This document shows, piece by piece, positions 25,250 through 36,589 of a stretch of 64,000 nt of DNA. The notes below the pieces were generated by a model. The model was not told the DNA's origin. It worked only from the letters and a program-made list of their open reading frames with translations, and made no database searches. A program made the translations under genes and the position numbers. The first letter of the stretch is position 1. Every line of letters starts with the position of its first letter. Origin of the DNA: Saprospiraceae bacterium (lineage in GTDB: Bacteria > Bacteroidota > Bacteroidia > Chitinophagales > Saprospiraceae); assembly GCA_016715105.1 (NCBI GenBank), contig JADKBO010000059.1:248001-312000 (forward strand). The letters are read 5' to 3'.

Positions 25250-26690
25250 TTCAGGAAGTCCGGTTTCAAATAATTTGTTTTGCCACGAATTCACGAAAAA
25301 TTTAATTTCACCAATTCCATAAAATCGATTTCCGGTTTCCATAAAAAAGTTGCCACGAATTCACGAAAAAAATTAATTCCACTAATTTTAAAAAACTGAC
25401 CGCTGATAGCTGATAGCTGACAACTGAAAGCTCGCAGCCCGTGGCTCGATGCAAAATAACGACACACCAAATAAAACCCTCTTCGCATTTATGATTTCAA
25501 TTTCCGGTTTCCTTCCGATAGCTATCGGAACCGCATCCGGTCTCCAATCATTTGGGTTGCCACGAATTCACGAAAAAAAAATTCAATTCCGCTAATTACA
25601 AAAAAAAACAATTTCCGGTTTCCTGTTTCCTGTTTCCTGTTTCCTGTTTCCTGTTTCCTGTTTCCATAAAAAATGTTGCCACGAATTCACGAAAAAATTT
25701 AATTTCACCAATTCCAAAAAATCGGTTTCCGGTTTCGAAGCACTGGGCTAAAGCCCACGGTTTCGGGTCTATTATTAGCCACAGGCTAAAGCCAGTGGCT
25801 AATGAAGGAAAGTTGGTTTACTCCAATTTTTTGCCAGAATTCACGGTTTCCGGTCTCCTCACATTTCTAAAAATAGCTGACCGCTGATACCTGATAACTG
25901 AAAGCTCGCGGCCCGTGGCTCTTGGCTCGCGGCAAAATAACGACATTTCAATTAAAACCCGACTGCGACTTTATGATTTCAATTTCCGGTTTCTGGTCCT
26001 CCCGTCTCCGGTTTCCAATAATTTGGGTTGCCACGAATTCACGAAAAAAATTAATTCCACCAATTCCAAAATTAAAACGGTTTCCGGTTTCCGGTTTCAC
26101 GGTTTCCGGTTTCCATAAAAAAGTTGCCACGAATTCACGAAAAAAATTCAATTCCGCTAATTCCAATGAAAAAACGGTTTCCAAATACAGGGCTAAAGCC
26201 CACAATGTCTCGGTGTACTATTAGCCACAGGCTAAAGCCAATGGCTAATGAAGGAAGGTTGATTTACAATAAATTTTTGCTAGAATTCACGGTTTCCTAT
26301 CTCTCACTTCGTCAAAAAAGCTGACCGCTGAAAGCTGATAACTGAAAGCTCATGGCTCGTTGCTCGAGGCTCGCGGCAAAATAACGATATGTCATTTAAA
26401 ACACGACTGCGTCTTTACGATTGCAATTTCCGGTTTCCTTCCGATAGCTATCGGAACTGTTTCCTGTTTCCATAAAAAAGTTGCCACGAATTCACGAAAA
26501 AAAATTCAATTCCACTAATTTTAAAAAAGCTGACCGCTGATAGCTGACAACTGAAAGCTCGCGGCCCGTTGCTCGAGGCTCGCGGCAAAATAACGATATT
26601 TCAATTAAAACCCGACTGCAAGTTTCCGATTTCCGATCTCCCATTTCCGATACTATACGTTATATTTGTACAGACATAAATCACACTAAG
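25250..26690. repeat. Dense repeat cluster with seven GCCACGAATTCACGAA copies
   Basis: There is no gene in these 1.4 kb. Seven copies of a ~40-bp unit beginning GCCACGAATTCACGAA start near 25282, 25351, 25559, 25677, 26029, 26126 and 26482. They alternate with TTTCCGGTTTCC words, CTGATAGCTGATAGCTGAC words, GCTCG words and two GGGCTAAAGCCC / GCCACAGGCTAAAGCCAGTG hairpin pairs (about 25745-25805 and 26190-26250). A longer composite of these parts is itself repeated two to three times. Frames that cross it are artefacts of the repetition. Confidence 0.9.
25618..25666 (+). repeat. GTTTCCT heptamer tandem repeat
   Basis: Six exact consecutive GTTTCCT units and a partial seventh. It is a small VNTR-type array in non-coding DNA and could vary in number between strains. 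Confidence 0.95.
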
Positions 26691-26699
26691 TCAAAAAAT

Positions 26700-28688
26700 A
26701 TGGAATTGACTGCAGGCACCATAACACATAAAGAGTCGCTCGACAAAGAAACCTTGCTTTATTTGTACAGACAACTCATCATGCCCAGAATGATCGAAGA
26801 AAAAATGCTCCTGCTTTTGCGTCAGGGCAAGATAACCAAATGGTTTTCGGGAATTGGTCAGGAAGCAATATCTGTAGGTTGTGCAGCGCTCAATCCCGAA
26901 GACTACATCTTTACTTTACATCGGAATCTAGGTGTGTTTACTTCCAGAAATGTGCCATTGGATCGACTTTTCATGCAATGGCAGGGCAAAAAAAATGGAT
27001 TCACAAAAGGAAGGGACCGATCATTCCATTTTGGTATTAAGGAATATGGCATCATCGGCATGATCAGTCATTTGGGACCACAATTATCGATGGCTGCCGG
27101 AGTTGCACTTGCAAGGAAATTGGCAAAAGAAGAGTGGATTTCATTGGCTTTTACCGGAGAAGGTGGCACCAGTCAGGGAGAATTTCACGAAGCACTCAAT
27201 ACTGCTGCCGTTTGGAAATTACCCGTCATATTTGTGATTGAAAACAATCAATACGCCCTTTCAACACCTGTCAACGAACAATATGCATGCGAAAACCTTG
27301 TCGATAAAGGCATTGGATATGGCATGGATTCCATACAAATCGATGGCAATGATGTGGTAAAAGTATTCGAAACCATTTCCAATATTGCCAATGACATTAG
27401 GAGAAATCCTCGCCCTTTTTTGGTAGAATGTATGACTTTCAGGATGCGTGGTCATGAAGAAGCTTCCGGAACCAAATATGTCCCACAGGAACTTTTTGAA
27501 GAGTGGAAAGACAAGGACCCTGTTTCATCATTCGAAAATCAATTGCTCGAAAATGGCTTGCTCAATCAGGATTCCATTGCAGAAATCAAATCATCTGTAA
27601 CTGCCTTGATCAATAAAGCATGGGCTGACACGGAAGCAGCTTCAGAGCCGGTTGCCCACACAGACGAGGAATTGAATGATGTCTATGCTCCTCACAGTCA
27701 AGATCTGAGTTTTTCTGAATCAGATCGAGAAAACAAAAGATACATTGATGCCATTTCGTCTGCTCTGGATAATAGCATGACGCGCTATGATCAGCTTATT
27801 TTGATGGGTCAGGACATTGCAGAATATGGAGGTGCCTTCAAGATCACAGAAGGTTTTGTAAAAAAATATGGCAAAGAACGCGTGCGTAATACTCCATTGT
27901 GTGAATCTGCAATCATCGGCATTGCAGCGGGCCTGAGTTTATGTGGATATAAGTCTGTGGTTGAAATGCAATTTGGTGATTTTGTGACTTGTGCGTTCAA
28001 TCAAATTGTCAATAACGCAGCAAAATTACATTATCGCTGGGGTGAAAATTGTGACATAGTTGTCCGTTTGCCAGCAGGTGCAGGAGTTGCAGCGGGCCCT
28101 TTTCATTCGCAGACAAATGAAGCATGGTTTGCCCATGTGCCTGGCCTCAAAGTAGTTTATCCTTCAAATCCTTATGATGCAAAAGGACTACTTTGTGCAG
28201 CCATTGCCGACCCAAATCCTGTCATCTATTTGGAACATAAAGCACTCTACAGAGGTGTGACGGGTGAAATTCCGATGTCCTATTACGAAGTTGAAATCGG
28301 GAAAGCCAAGCTCGTAAATGAAGGTGATCAAGTTTCAATCATTACTTTTGGCGCTCCCGTACATTGGGCCGTCGAAGCAGTGAAATCCTTGAATATTTCT
28401 GCTGATATTTTAGATCTTCGGACGCTTAATCCATTGGATTATCCTGCTATAGACGCAACCGTGCAAAAAACAGGAAGGGTCATTGTGTTACACGAGGACA
28501 ATTTATTTGGAGGTCTGGGAGGTGAAATCGCAGCATACATTGGAGAACATTTATTTCAATACCTGGATGCTCCGGTTATGAGAGTAGGAAGTCTGGAAAC
28601 ACCTATTCCATTTCATGCAAAGTTGGAGGAACAATATTTAGGAAAATCCAGGTTGGAAAGCGTTTTGATACAGATGTTGAATTATTAA
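26700..28688 (+). CDS. 2-oxoacid dehydrogenase E1, fused alpha and beta subunits
   Basis: A 662-residue thiamine-diphosphate enzyme joining E1 alpha (about residues 1-340) and E1 beta (about 345-662), as in branched-chain 2-oxoacid dehydrogenase fusions of Bacteroidota. The ThDP motif is GEG (153-155) through ENN (181-183); the alpha part has RMRGHEEASGTKYV and the beta part LMGQDIAEYGGAFKIT and MQFGDF. It oxidatively decarboxylates 2-oxoacids and passes the acyl group to E2 lipoate; E2 and E3 are not in the window. A TATATTTG box at 26661-26668 lies 31 bases before the start. The precise substrate (branched-chain versus pyruvate) is inference. Confidence 0.93.
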   Translation: MELTAGTITHKESLDKETLLYLYRQLIMPRMIEEKMLLLLRQGKITKWFSGIGQEAISVGCAALNPEDYIFTLHRNLGVFTSRNVPLDRLFMQWQGKKNGFTKGRDRSFHFGIKEYGIIGMISHLGPQLSMAAGVALARKLAKEEWISLAFTGEGGTSQGEFHEALNTAAVWKLPVIFVIENNQYALSTPVNEQYACENLVDKGIGYGMDSIQIDGNDVVKVFETISNIANDIRRNPRPFLVECMTFRMRGHEEASGTKYVPQELFEEWKDKDPVSSFENQLLENGLLNQDSIAEIKSSVTALINKAWADTEAASEPVAHTDEELNDVYAPHSQDLSFSESDRENKRYIDAISSALDNSMTRYDQLILMGQDIAEYGGAFKITEGFVKKYGKERVRNTPLCESAIIGIAAGLSLCGYKSVVEMQFGDFVTCAFNQIVNNAAKLHYRWGENCDIVVRLPAGAGVAAGPFHSQTNEAWFAHVPGLKVVYPSNPYDAKGLLCAAIADPNPVIYLEHKALYRGVTGEIPMSYYEVEIGKAKLVNEGDQVSIITFGAPVHWAVEAVKSLNISADILDLRTLNPLDYPAIDATVQKTGRVIVLHEDNLFGGLGGEIAAYIGEHLFQYLDAPVMRVGSLETPIPFHAKLEEQYLGKSRLESVLIQMLNY

Positions 28689-28850
28689 CAGAGTTTGTAA
28701 AGTTCATAAAGTTTGAAAGTTCATAAAGTTAAGATATAGGTTTCAATGTAGGGGCGAATAGCTATTAACAGAGTTTGTAAAGTTTATAAAGTTTGAAAGT
28801 TCATAAAGTTAAAATATAGGTTTCAAATGTAGAGGCGAATAGCTATTCGA
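28688..28850 (+). repeat. ~80-bp tandem duplication
   Basis: Two adjacent units of about 79 bases, each holding AACAGAGTTTGTAAAGTT, GTTCATAAAGTTAA and GGCGAATAGCTATT, differ at a few bases. They lie just after the E1 stop codon and contain no gene. Confidence 0.88.
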
Positions 28851-28918
28851 TCACTAAACGTTCAATATTTTGTATAAAATTTTTCATATCATTGGTATTC
28901 AAAAAAAGTAATTAATTG

Positions 28919-29383
28919 ATGATACAATTCACCACAACAGTCGATCGATTTGAAGGCATTGGAACCTGGACCTATGCCACTGTTCCTTTGGATTGTGAAA
29001 AGATTTTCAACCAAAAATCGCGCATAAAAGTCAAATCTACTATCAATTCCATAAGTTTCAAAACAACCTTAATGCCACATGGCAATGGGTTACATTTTAT
29101 GATTTTGAATAAAGAAATAAGAGACAAACTCCAAATAGTTTTGGGTGATCAGATTACTGTGCTGATGGAATTAGATCAAACAACAACTGAAATAAATATC
29201 CCAGAAGATTTTCAAGAAGTATTGTACACCAATGCTACCGCAAATTCCTTTTTTGAGCAATTGGCTCCTTCGCATAAAAAGGAATACATATCCTGGATTT
29301 CAGATGCAAAAAAAGAAGAAACTAGACAACGTCGGATTTTACAAGCTGTAGAAAAACTCAAAGAAAAGGTAAGGTTGAAATAA
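28919..29383 (+). CDS. DUF1905 / YdeI-OmpD-associated family protein
   Basis: A 154-residue protein of two parts: an N-terminal DUF1905 barrel (QFTTTVDRFEGIGTWTYATV, RIKVKSTINSISFKTTLMP) and a C-terminal helical YdeI/OmpD-associated segment (ATANSFFEQLAPSHKKEYIS, ETRQRRILQAVEKLKE). The ATG at 28919 was preferred to an overlapping TTG. YdeI-like proteins have been linked to resistance to antimicrobial peptides or polymyxin in enterobacteria, but the biochemical role is not known. Monocistronic. Confidence 0.88.
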   Translation: MIQFTTTVDRFEGIGTWTYATVPLDCEKIFNQKSRIKVKSTINSISFKTTLMPHGNGLHFMILNKEIRDKLQIVLGDQITVLMELDQTTTEINIPEDFQEVLYTNATANSFFEQLAPSHKKEYISWISDAKKEETRQRRILQAVEKLKEKVRLK

Positions 29384-29582
29384 TAATGGTTTGCAAGTAA
29401 TTTAAAAATACTCCCCTAAAAAAGAAGAAAGACGAGAGAAGAAAGATGAAAGTTGAAAAATGCCGGTAATCCCTATTCATGCTTTAAAACCAATTTTTGG
29501 TAATAACTCAACAAAATCATTCAGAGCTTAAAGTCCTTAATTCAAAATATTTTTATAAATTGATTTCAAATTAAATGGGATT

Positions 29583-30832
29583 ATGAAATATTGGTTAACA
29601 GCTGCATTTTTTATTTTTACTTTTTATTTGATCGGACAATCCTCGCTCTCACCGACGATCTTACTTTGGCCTGAGGGAGCTCCTGGTGCGACTGGAAATT
29701 CGGATGAAGATAAACCAGCTATCATTCCATTCATTCCCGAAACATCAATCCAAAATGGAATAGCAATGTTGGTGATTCCTGGTGGTGGATTTACCATCAG
29801 AGCAGTTGATCATGAAGGCGTTTTGGTCTGTCAATGGCTGAAGGAAAGAGGCATTACCGCATTTTTGCTGCGTTACCGACTCCGGCCACTTTATGAACAC
29901 AAAGACTGGCTTTTGGATGGTCAAAGAGCCATGCAATACATCAGGGCACATGGGGCAGAGTATCAAATTGATCCAAACAGAGTCGGTGTTGTAGGTTTTT
30001 CAGCAGGTGCGAGTCTGGCGGCTGATTTGGCTTTCCAAGCAAATTTAGGTGACCCAAATGCAACAGATGCACTGGGTAAATACACAGCATTGCCTAATTT
30101 CAATGTCTTGGCCTATGGTTCTTCTGGTTTCCCAAAGGACCTTTCACCAGCTCAAATCAAGGCTATTCCACCCACTTTTATGTACAGTACCACCGAAGAT
30201 GTGGGTAGTGTTTATGGTATGAATGCTTTGTATGGTGATATGCTGAAAAACAAAGTACCTGTAGAAGCGCACTTTTACCAAAATGGGGTGCACGGCAGTG
30301 GGTTTGCTGTTGGAGATCCTATCCTTGGCGAGTGGACACACATGATGTGGAATTGGATGCATACCAATGGTTTTCTTTCTGCAAAACCTAGAATGGCACT
30401 TTCTGGAACGGTGAAACTTGACGGAAGTCCACTGCTCAGAGGTATGATTGTTTTGACTTCGGTTGAAAACGCCAACGATCCACTGTCATCATTTACATGA
30501 CCAATACAGGAACAGGGGAATTGGGCAGATTCTCCATTCCTGCCACACAAGGCCCTGTCAAAGGGAAGTATAAAATTGAAGTGCGACAAGAAGCTACACG
30601 TTGGACCAGCAACAGTCGCGATCCATTCATGATAGAAATGATGGCTAAAAGTCGAAGCAATACGCTTACAGAAGCAGACCGCAAAAATTGGGGAGCATTT
30701 CTGAGGAAAAGGAACCTCAACCCAAGTATTGACAACTCAAAATTATATGCAAAACAGCGGCCAGGAGATGTGAAGGATTACATAATCGATATTGTTGGTT
30801 CAGATATTTTGATTGAAGTTTTTAGTAAATAG
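29583..30832 (+). pseudogene. Secreted acetylxylan-esterase-like alpha/beta hydrolase, one frameshift
   Basis: A signal peptide (MKYWLTAAFFIFTFYLIGQS) precedes an alpha/beta-hydrolase domain with oxyanion region VIPGGGFTIRAVDHEG, nucleophile elbow GFSAGAS and catalytic His in GVHGSGF. A C-terminal beta domain (SGTVKLDGSPLLRGMIVLTS onward) continues in another frame after one missing C near 30480; the joined reading is NDPTVIIYMTNTGTGELGRF. Without the indel the protein would have about 416 residues. The catalytic part is complete, so activity could survive truncation. It is paralogous to the hydrolase at 54475. It probably deacetylates plant or algal polysaccharide. Genuine mutation versus sequencing error is undecided. 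Confidence 0.82.
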
Positions 30833-30871
30833 GGATTTCTGAAAAAGTCAAAATGTCTAAACTTTCAAATA

Positions 30872-31435
30872 TTAATCGACCATCTGCCTTGACGACTCTA
30901 TAATCGATGCCGATTTCAAATGAAATTTATCAATTCCTGGTGTCGGAGTACCTAATGTGGGATCAAACTCATATGTTTTATGAAAATATAAATCCGTCGT
31001 AAACTTCACTTCCCTTTTGCCAAATTTCTCAAATGTTATAAAACTTGTGTTACCTATTGAATCTAGATCGTATCCAACTATTCCTTCACGGTCATAAATC
31101 AAAGAAGCAAAAACGTAAAAGTCTTTTTTTTGATCAATTTGTGGAGGAAATTGAGAACTATCAAATCCTGGCACCTTTATTTGCTCATTGATTTTTACCA
31201 AATTATCAAAGAAAAAGTAATAAACTTTATATTCCTGATTACCAATGAAAAACTCCATTCCAATTTCCGTCGACTTACTAGGTTTGTGACTCGCTGTGTA
31301 TATCTGCGCATCGGTCATTGCGCCATCTATCTCAATTTCTGTTTGTCTGTAATCCCAGTTTGTTGTTCCTTCATAATCTTTTTCACAACCTAAGCAGAAA
31401 ATCAACAAGCAGAAAAATAATATTTTAGGTGGCAT
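30872..31435 (-). CDS. Lipoprotein of unknown function
   Basis: The ATG at 31435 gives MPPKILFFCLLIFCLGC, a lipoprotein signal with lipobox CLGC, and a 187-residue product. The mature protein is polar, with alternating strand-like segments (VYYFFFDNLVKINEQIKVPG, REVKFTTDLYFHKTYEFDP) and no recognised domain. Similar small lipoproteins are common in Bacteroidota. It converges on the esterase gene with about 40 bases between. Confidence 0.72.
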   Translation of the reverse strand: MPPKILFFCLLIFCLGCEKDYEGTTNWDYRQTEIEIDGAMTDAQIYTASHKPSKSTEIGMEFFIGNQEYKVYYFFFDNLVKINEQIKVPGFDSSQFPPQIDQKKDFYVFASLIYDREGIVGYDLDSIGNTSFITFEKFGKREVKFTTDLYFHKTYEFDPTLGTPTPGIDKFHLKSASIIESSRQMVD

Positions 31436-31775
31436 ATTCAAAATTTTTCTGATTGGCACTCATTCATTTTTTGTATCTGCCTATATGAAATAGAAGTAGC
31501 AACTAGGGTGGAAATTATAAAAATAAGTTTCCTGAAGTTGTTTCATAATGAATTTTTTTGGTGTTATGATTTACCAAATATATACGCTATTGTATAAGAA
31601 AGTCAAGTAAATGCCTTAATTAAATTGGAATATGCGGTAGCCACTATTCTTATTAAATATTTTGAAGTTGGTGAAAAATGAAAGCAAATCCATATTTATG
31701 ATATTTTTCTTTCCTTATAGACTTTCGCCTTTTGTTTCATCTTTCATTCACACAAAAGTGAAGGAATATCTTTTT
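31436..31775. other. Intergenic region without recognised features
   Basis: 340 bases of AT-rich DNA between the lipoprotein gene start and the end of the rhamnosidase gene. The stretch near 31715-31750 is a degenerate copy of the CTTTCGTCTTTT-type repeat. Nothing else is recognised. Confidence 0.45.
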
Positions 31776-34700
31776 TCATTGACCAATTTCAAAAATATAA
31801 CTTCCAGAATCCAAGCTTATCGAGCCATTTTGTCCATCACCTTTTTCTAGTTCTATAGCTATCCCAGATTCCTTAATTACCTTATTCGCAGGTAAGTATA
31901 AAGTAGCCGTTGTATTTGCCGGCACGGTACATTTGTAAATCCATTTATTGCCTTCTTTCCACTCCCATGCGCTTTCAATCCTGCCATACAAAGAATCATA
32001 ATATCCCTTTGCAAATTTCAATTGCTTGGTAGGATCCGGTGTTGGTTTCAAAACAAACTCTTTAAAACCATTTATTTCGGGATGTCTTTGTATGCCCAAT
32101 GAGTAATTATACATCCAGGCGGCAACTGCACCAAAAGAATAGTGATTGAAAGAGTTCATGCTGTTGTTGCCGCCAAAACCATCTTCCTTTGTATACGAAT
32201 TGAGCCTTTCCCAGATGGTAGTAGCCCCATTTACCACAGAATACAACCAGGAAGGATATTTTTCATTGAGCAATAATTTGTAAGCAAGTTCCTCTTTTCC
32301 ATTTTCATATAATGCCTCTGAAATAGACGCCGTTCCAATAAAACCCGTCATCAGAGAAAGTTCAGGTCGCACTACTCCACCGTCATCTGTACCTGGCTTT
32401 AAAATAGTGGCTTCCAAATTATTGACAGCAAAAGGCTTATTTTCAGCATCAAACATATCCAAAGCCAATGGTACGGCATAGGAAGCTTGTGTATTCATCA
32501 ATTGACCTTTATCAGAAACACCTCTCCCATCTGCCTCATTCGGGGCACCCATAAAACCGGTTACCAGTCCTGATTTTACTGTCTTGTGTTTGTTTTTATC
32601 AACATAAACTTGATTGAAAACTGCTTTTACTTCCTCACTTCTTTTAGCAAAACTTTTGGCATCTTCACTTTTCCCCAATTCACTGGCAACCTTCGACATT
32701 ATTTCCAGGTCGTAAGCAAAATAAGACATCCAAAATAGGGTATTGTCATTTTTGTTTCCCTCAGGGCTGAGCCAATCACCCAAGGGACCTTCATTCAAAA
32801 TTTGATTTTCCGGCATCACCTTGGTTTCCAAAAAAGCAATGTATTTTTTCATAGCATCATAATGGTCTGACAATAAGGTGATGTCCCCATACTGCCGATA
32901 ACTTTCCCACCCCACAACAATTCCCGCACTGCCCCATAAAGTCCCCCCAAATCCACCTCCAACAGGCGCAACATCAGTAAATCTACCATTCGCAGGTTGA
33001 ACGTCCCTCATGGCCAACAGGTGTTTTTTTCAAAAAAGGATTGGCGTCTGTAAGATAGGTGGCGCTTCTGGCAAAAACCATGATGTCTCCACTCCAACCC
33101 ATTCGTTCATTGCGTTGAGGACAGTCCGTAGGAATAGAAATAAAATTTCCATAAAGCGACCAGGTGATGTTTTCCCAAAAACGGTTGAGTGTCGGATTAC
33201 TGGTTTCATATTTGGAAGCCAAAGATTTCACTGAACTAATTACTACGCCCTTCACATCCGCAAGTGGAATAGCTTTGTCGATGCCGGTTATTTCCAAGTA
33301 CCTATATCCATGAAAAGTAAATCTTGGTTGAATGATCTCGTTTCCTCCTTTCAAAATATAAATATCCTGAGCAAGAGCTGCTCTGATATTTTCCAACATG
33401 ATCATGCCTTCATTTCCCTTGTATTCAGCCATATCAGGATAAGTAACTTCGGCAAATCTCAAATTGATGACTTGGCCCTTTTTACCATTCTTAATGGATA
33501 TCTGTGGAATACCGACCAAATTTTGTCCCATATCATAAACGAAAACCTTGGGCCTCACTTCCATCACCTTTTGAGCGGTCAATGTTTTGATTTTGGTGAT
33601 TTTATCTCCCAATTCACCTATCAATTGACATTCATCAAAGTTCAATTCAGTCTTATTGTTGTAAGTTGTTCCAGATAAGGGTACCTCTACTGCACTTTTC
33701 CACTTTTGATCATCAAAACTAGTAAGCATCCAATTTTTGATGGCTGCTTCTTTAGTGGCATCATAAACCTCTCCCTGAAAAAATGACCCACATCTGATTG
33801 GTCCGTCTGTAAAAAGCTTCCAATTTTTATCATCCGATACGATTGTTTGCTCACTATTGTCTTCATATGTAATCACCATTTTGGTCAAAAGTGATTGTCT
33901 GTCTCCAAAATAATTCCAATTTTCACCACCGTAAGTAATGTTACCGCTCCACCAACCTTCACCCAGAATGGCACCAATGACATTGGAACTTCCACTTTTT
34001 AATTTGTTTGTAATGTCAAAAGTCTGATAACTGTGGCTCTTGTTGTACTGTGTCAAACCTGGGTTAAAAAACTCCTCACTCACTCTTTTTCCATTGAGAT
34101 AAAGTTCATAGATACCTCTGGCTGTGGCATAAAGCCTTGCTTTTTTGATTTTTTTGGCATTCGATGAAAATCGCATTCTCAACATTGGCGTGGCATTTCG
34201 ACTTGGATCAGCGGTAAGAAAAGTATTTGGCAAAACTTTATACTTGCCATTTTCAATAGTTAAGTTGGCCGACTTAAAAATCCCATTGTAAGGAGTTTCA
34301 TTTAAATTTTCGTTGAAAAGCACGTTACTTGGTTCGCGTAAATGACGCACTTTTACATCATAGAAAAAGGCAGTTTGATTTTGCCCAGTCTTCATGCCAA
34401 TATCGCAAACCATTGGAAAACTGATGAAGTTGTTTCCACTTCCCACCGGATTTAGATTTGTACCTGAAGCACCAAATCTGGCAACTGGAACATCAGGATC
34501 CACCACTTTGTGAGCAGCGTCCATGACGTCAATATAAAAATTGAAAAGACCAAAATTGCAATCCACCAAAATGATGTGTCCATCGTATTTATTTGTCTGG
34601 TTTACCAAACTCAAAGGAATATCCAGCGATTTCATTGGTACATCATCGCGATCCAATTTTGTATAACCTACCCTGTAGATGTTCAGTTTTGCCGTACCAT

Positions 34701-35364
34701 TTTGTCCTGAATCTAAACTTGAAATATCCAATTCAATGGCCACATAACTTTGGTTTTTAGCAGTTTGCACAGCCATTATATTCAAATATTGATTTTTCAA
34801 ACGACTATCGTTGGCTCCAAATACAAATGAAGCCTTGGTAGAATTTGTTTTTTTATCTAATTGAATGCCAAATTGCAATTTAAAAACTGATAAATATTGG
34901 GAGTAAAATACCAAATCTTCATCTCCGCCACCTATCCATTTGGCACCTGACCAGGCTTCGATCGAAGGATTCATAAGGCCGGTTTCAAACCATGAAGTTG
35001 TGCTGACTTCCTGATTATGATTATCCCAAACGGTGAGCTTCCAGGTATATCTGGTTGTTGGTTGTAGATCTGGACCGTTATACTGAATACCATGTGAAAG
35101 ATCTGAAGCAATCTTTTGCGTATTCCAAATTGATTGTTGATTTACGTCAGTAAGTTGGATTTGGTAAGCCACCTGTTTGTAATCTTTGGCTGCATCATTA
35201 GCCAGCATTTGCCATGAAAATTGTGGTTTGGCTTCATCCAATCCCAAGGGTGTTGTCAGATAATTTGTCTGAAGTTTTTGTAAAGAAAATCCCGCGATGA
35301 GATTAGTAGAAAACAAAATCAAACAACAACTCAGGTAAAGTTGTCTTTTTAAGTCAAAGGCCAT
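31776..35364 (-). pseudogene. Alpha-L-rhamnosidase (GH78), one frameshift
   Basis: A large secreted glycoside hydrolase (signal peptide near residues 1-25) of about 1195 residues when joined. It starts with N-terminal Ig-like and beta-sandwich domains (TTRYTWKLTVWDNHNQ, WSGAKWIG, KARLYATARGIYELYLNGKR), then the (alpha/alpha)6 catalytic domain. TDCPQRNERMGWSGD holds the conserved acidic residues. Seven Ts at 33024-33030 (A7 on the coding strand) shift the frame; removing one base gives NPFLKKHLLAMRDVQPANGR, which is the expected GH78 sequence. The C-terminal beta domain is complete. It releases rhamnose from plant or algal glycans. The frameshift may be a sequencing error. Confidence 0.88.
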
Positions 35365-35814
35365 AACGATAATTTTACTCCAATAAAAGTAAGTTATTTT
35401 AAATAATGGTTCGGAAGTAATTTAATCTCAGAAGAAAGACTAAAGAAGAGTTCGCCTTTGAGAAGTTTTTTAGGCCGAGATAGGTTGTCCCAAGGGTTTA
35501 CCTGTAAGTAGATGGCTCGGTCTGTCTTTCGTCTTTTTTCTTTCGAACTATTTTGAATAAAACTCGGTATGGATAATGGATGTATCGAAACTCAAAGAAT
35601 ATTTGTGGCAAATGTGCTTTGGGGCTGAGGTTGAATATTCAATTTTACAGTGGTTTTTTGTTTTGAATCAGTAATGGAAAATTACTTTTTTTTGAATTTT
35701 GAAAGTTGTACAACCACCGTTTTTTGAAAGCAGTAAACTTTCTCCTTCCTCACAAAGAACCTCGATAATTCAAACTTGACGACTACATTTACCTATTCAT
35801 CAAATTAAGCAAAC
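35365..35814. other. Intergenic region with purine-rich repeat words
   Basis: 450 bases between the divergent rhamnosidase and methyltransferase genes. It holds AAAGACTAAAGAAGAG (about 35433) and its inverse-type partner TCTTTCGTCTTTTTTCTTTC (about 35525), members of a repeat family also found at 24.46 and 29.42 kb. A near-consensus -7 box TACATTTA lies close to 35783. No gene is visible. Confidence 0.55.
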
Positions 35815-36396
35815 ATGCTACAAGATATACGACAGACTGTACCATCTTCCTACTTTCAAATTGACAGTGCAACAAAAGAAAATGGTTTCACCATGCCTTC
35901 AGACATTTTGACCTGTTCTCTCCTCAGGACGCTGGCTGCGACAAAACCAAATGCAAAATTTCTGGAATTGGGTACTGGTACAGGTTTATCAACCTCCTGG
36001 ATTTTGGATGGAATGGATTCAAATTCAACTTTGGTATCCATAGATAATGATCCGGAGCTTTTACAAATTGCTTCGAATTATTTGGGTGAAGACCAACGTT
36101 TGACCTTGGTTGAAACCGATGGTGAAGATTGGGTTTTGGCCAACAAGGAAGCAAAGTATGATTTTATTTTTGCAGATACCTGGCATGGCAAATATTTGAT
36201 GCTGGATGAGGTCTTGGATATGATCTCCCCTGGAGGATTATATATCGTGGATGACATGATACCACAAGAAAATTGGCCTGATGGTCACCACCAAAAAGCA
36301 ATCAAATTTGTGGATTACCTAGATTCTAGACCTGATTTGTTTGTGACAAAGCAACAATGGGCAACTGGAATTATTGTGGCAGTTAAAAGAGTTTAA
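35815..36396 (+). CDS. Class I SAM-dependent (O-)methyltransferase
   Basis: A 193-residue methyltransferase. SAM motif I is FLELGTGTGLSTSWILDGM, motif II region LVSIDNDPELLQIASNYLG, then YDFIFADTWHGKYLMLDEVL and GGLYIVDDMIPQENWP. The layout resembles catechol-O-methyltransferase-like enzymes, where the acidic IVDDM residues bind a metal. The substrate is unknown. Monocistronic and followed by the second non-coding TIR element. Confidence 0.88.
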   Translation: MLQDIRQTVPSSYFQIDSATKENGFTMPSDILTCSLLRTLAATKPNAKFLELGTGTGLSTSWILDGMDSNSTLVSIDNDPELLQIASNYLGEDQRLTLVETDGEDWVLANKEAKYDFIFADTWHGKYLMLDEVLDMISPGGLYIVDDMIPQENWPDGHHQKAIKFVDYLDSRPDLFVTKQQWATGIIVAVKRV

Positions 36397-36589
36397 GTGC
36401 TGTCGGTTATCGGCTTTCAGTTGTCAGTGATCAGTTTGCGTAAGGTCTGAGATCCCATATTATGCGTAGACACGTAATTACCTATAGACTGAAGTTTGTT
36501 AAACCCTAAACAAATTTGCATACCTAATGGATATTTAATAAAACGCCTCAGATAACATTATCAGTGTAAGAACTTTTTAAATAAACATA
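36397..36589. other. Intergenic spacer left of TIR element copy 2
   Basis: A short CTTTCAGTTGTCAGTGATCAG phrase of the CTGATAGCTGA repeat family follows the stop codon. The left end of the second TIR element should lie here but is too diverged to place; GCCTCAGATAAC at 36546 is the best, weak candidate. Confidence 0.45.

Noticed and set aside
25552..26324. Several 65-111-residue ORFs in the repeat cluster
   Set aside because: They encode periodic FPVSCFLFPVS-type or CHEFTKKK-type strings produced by the DNA repeats.
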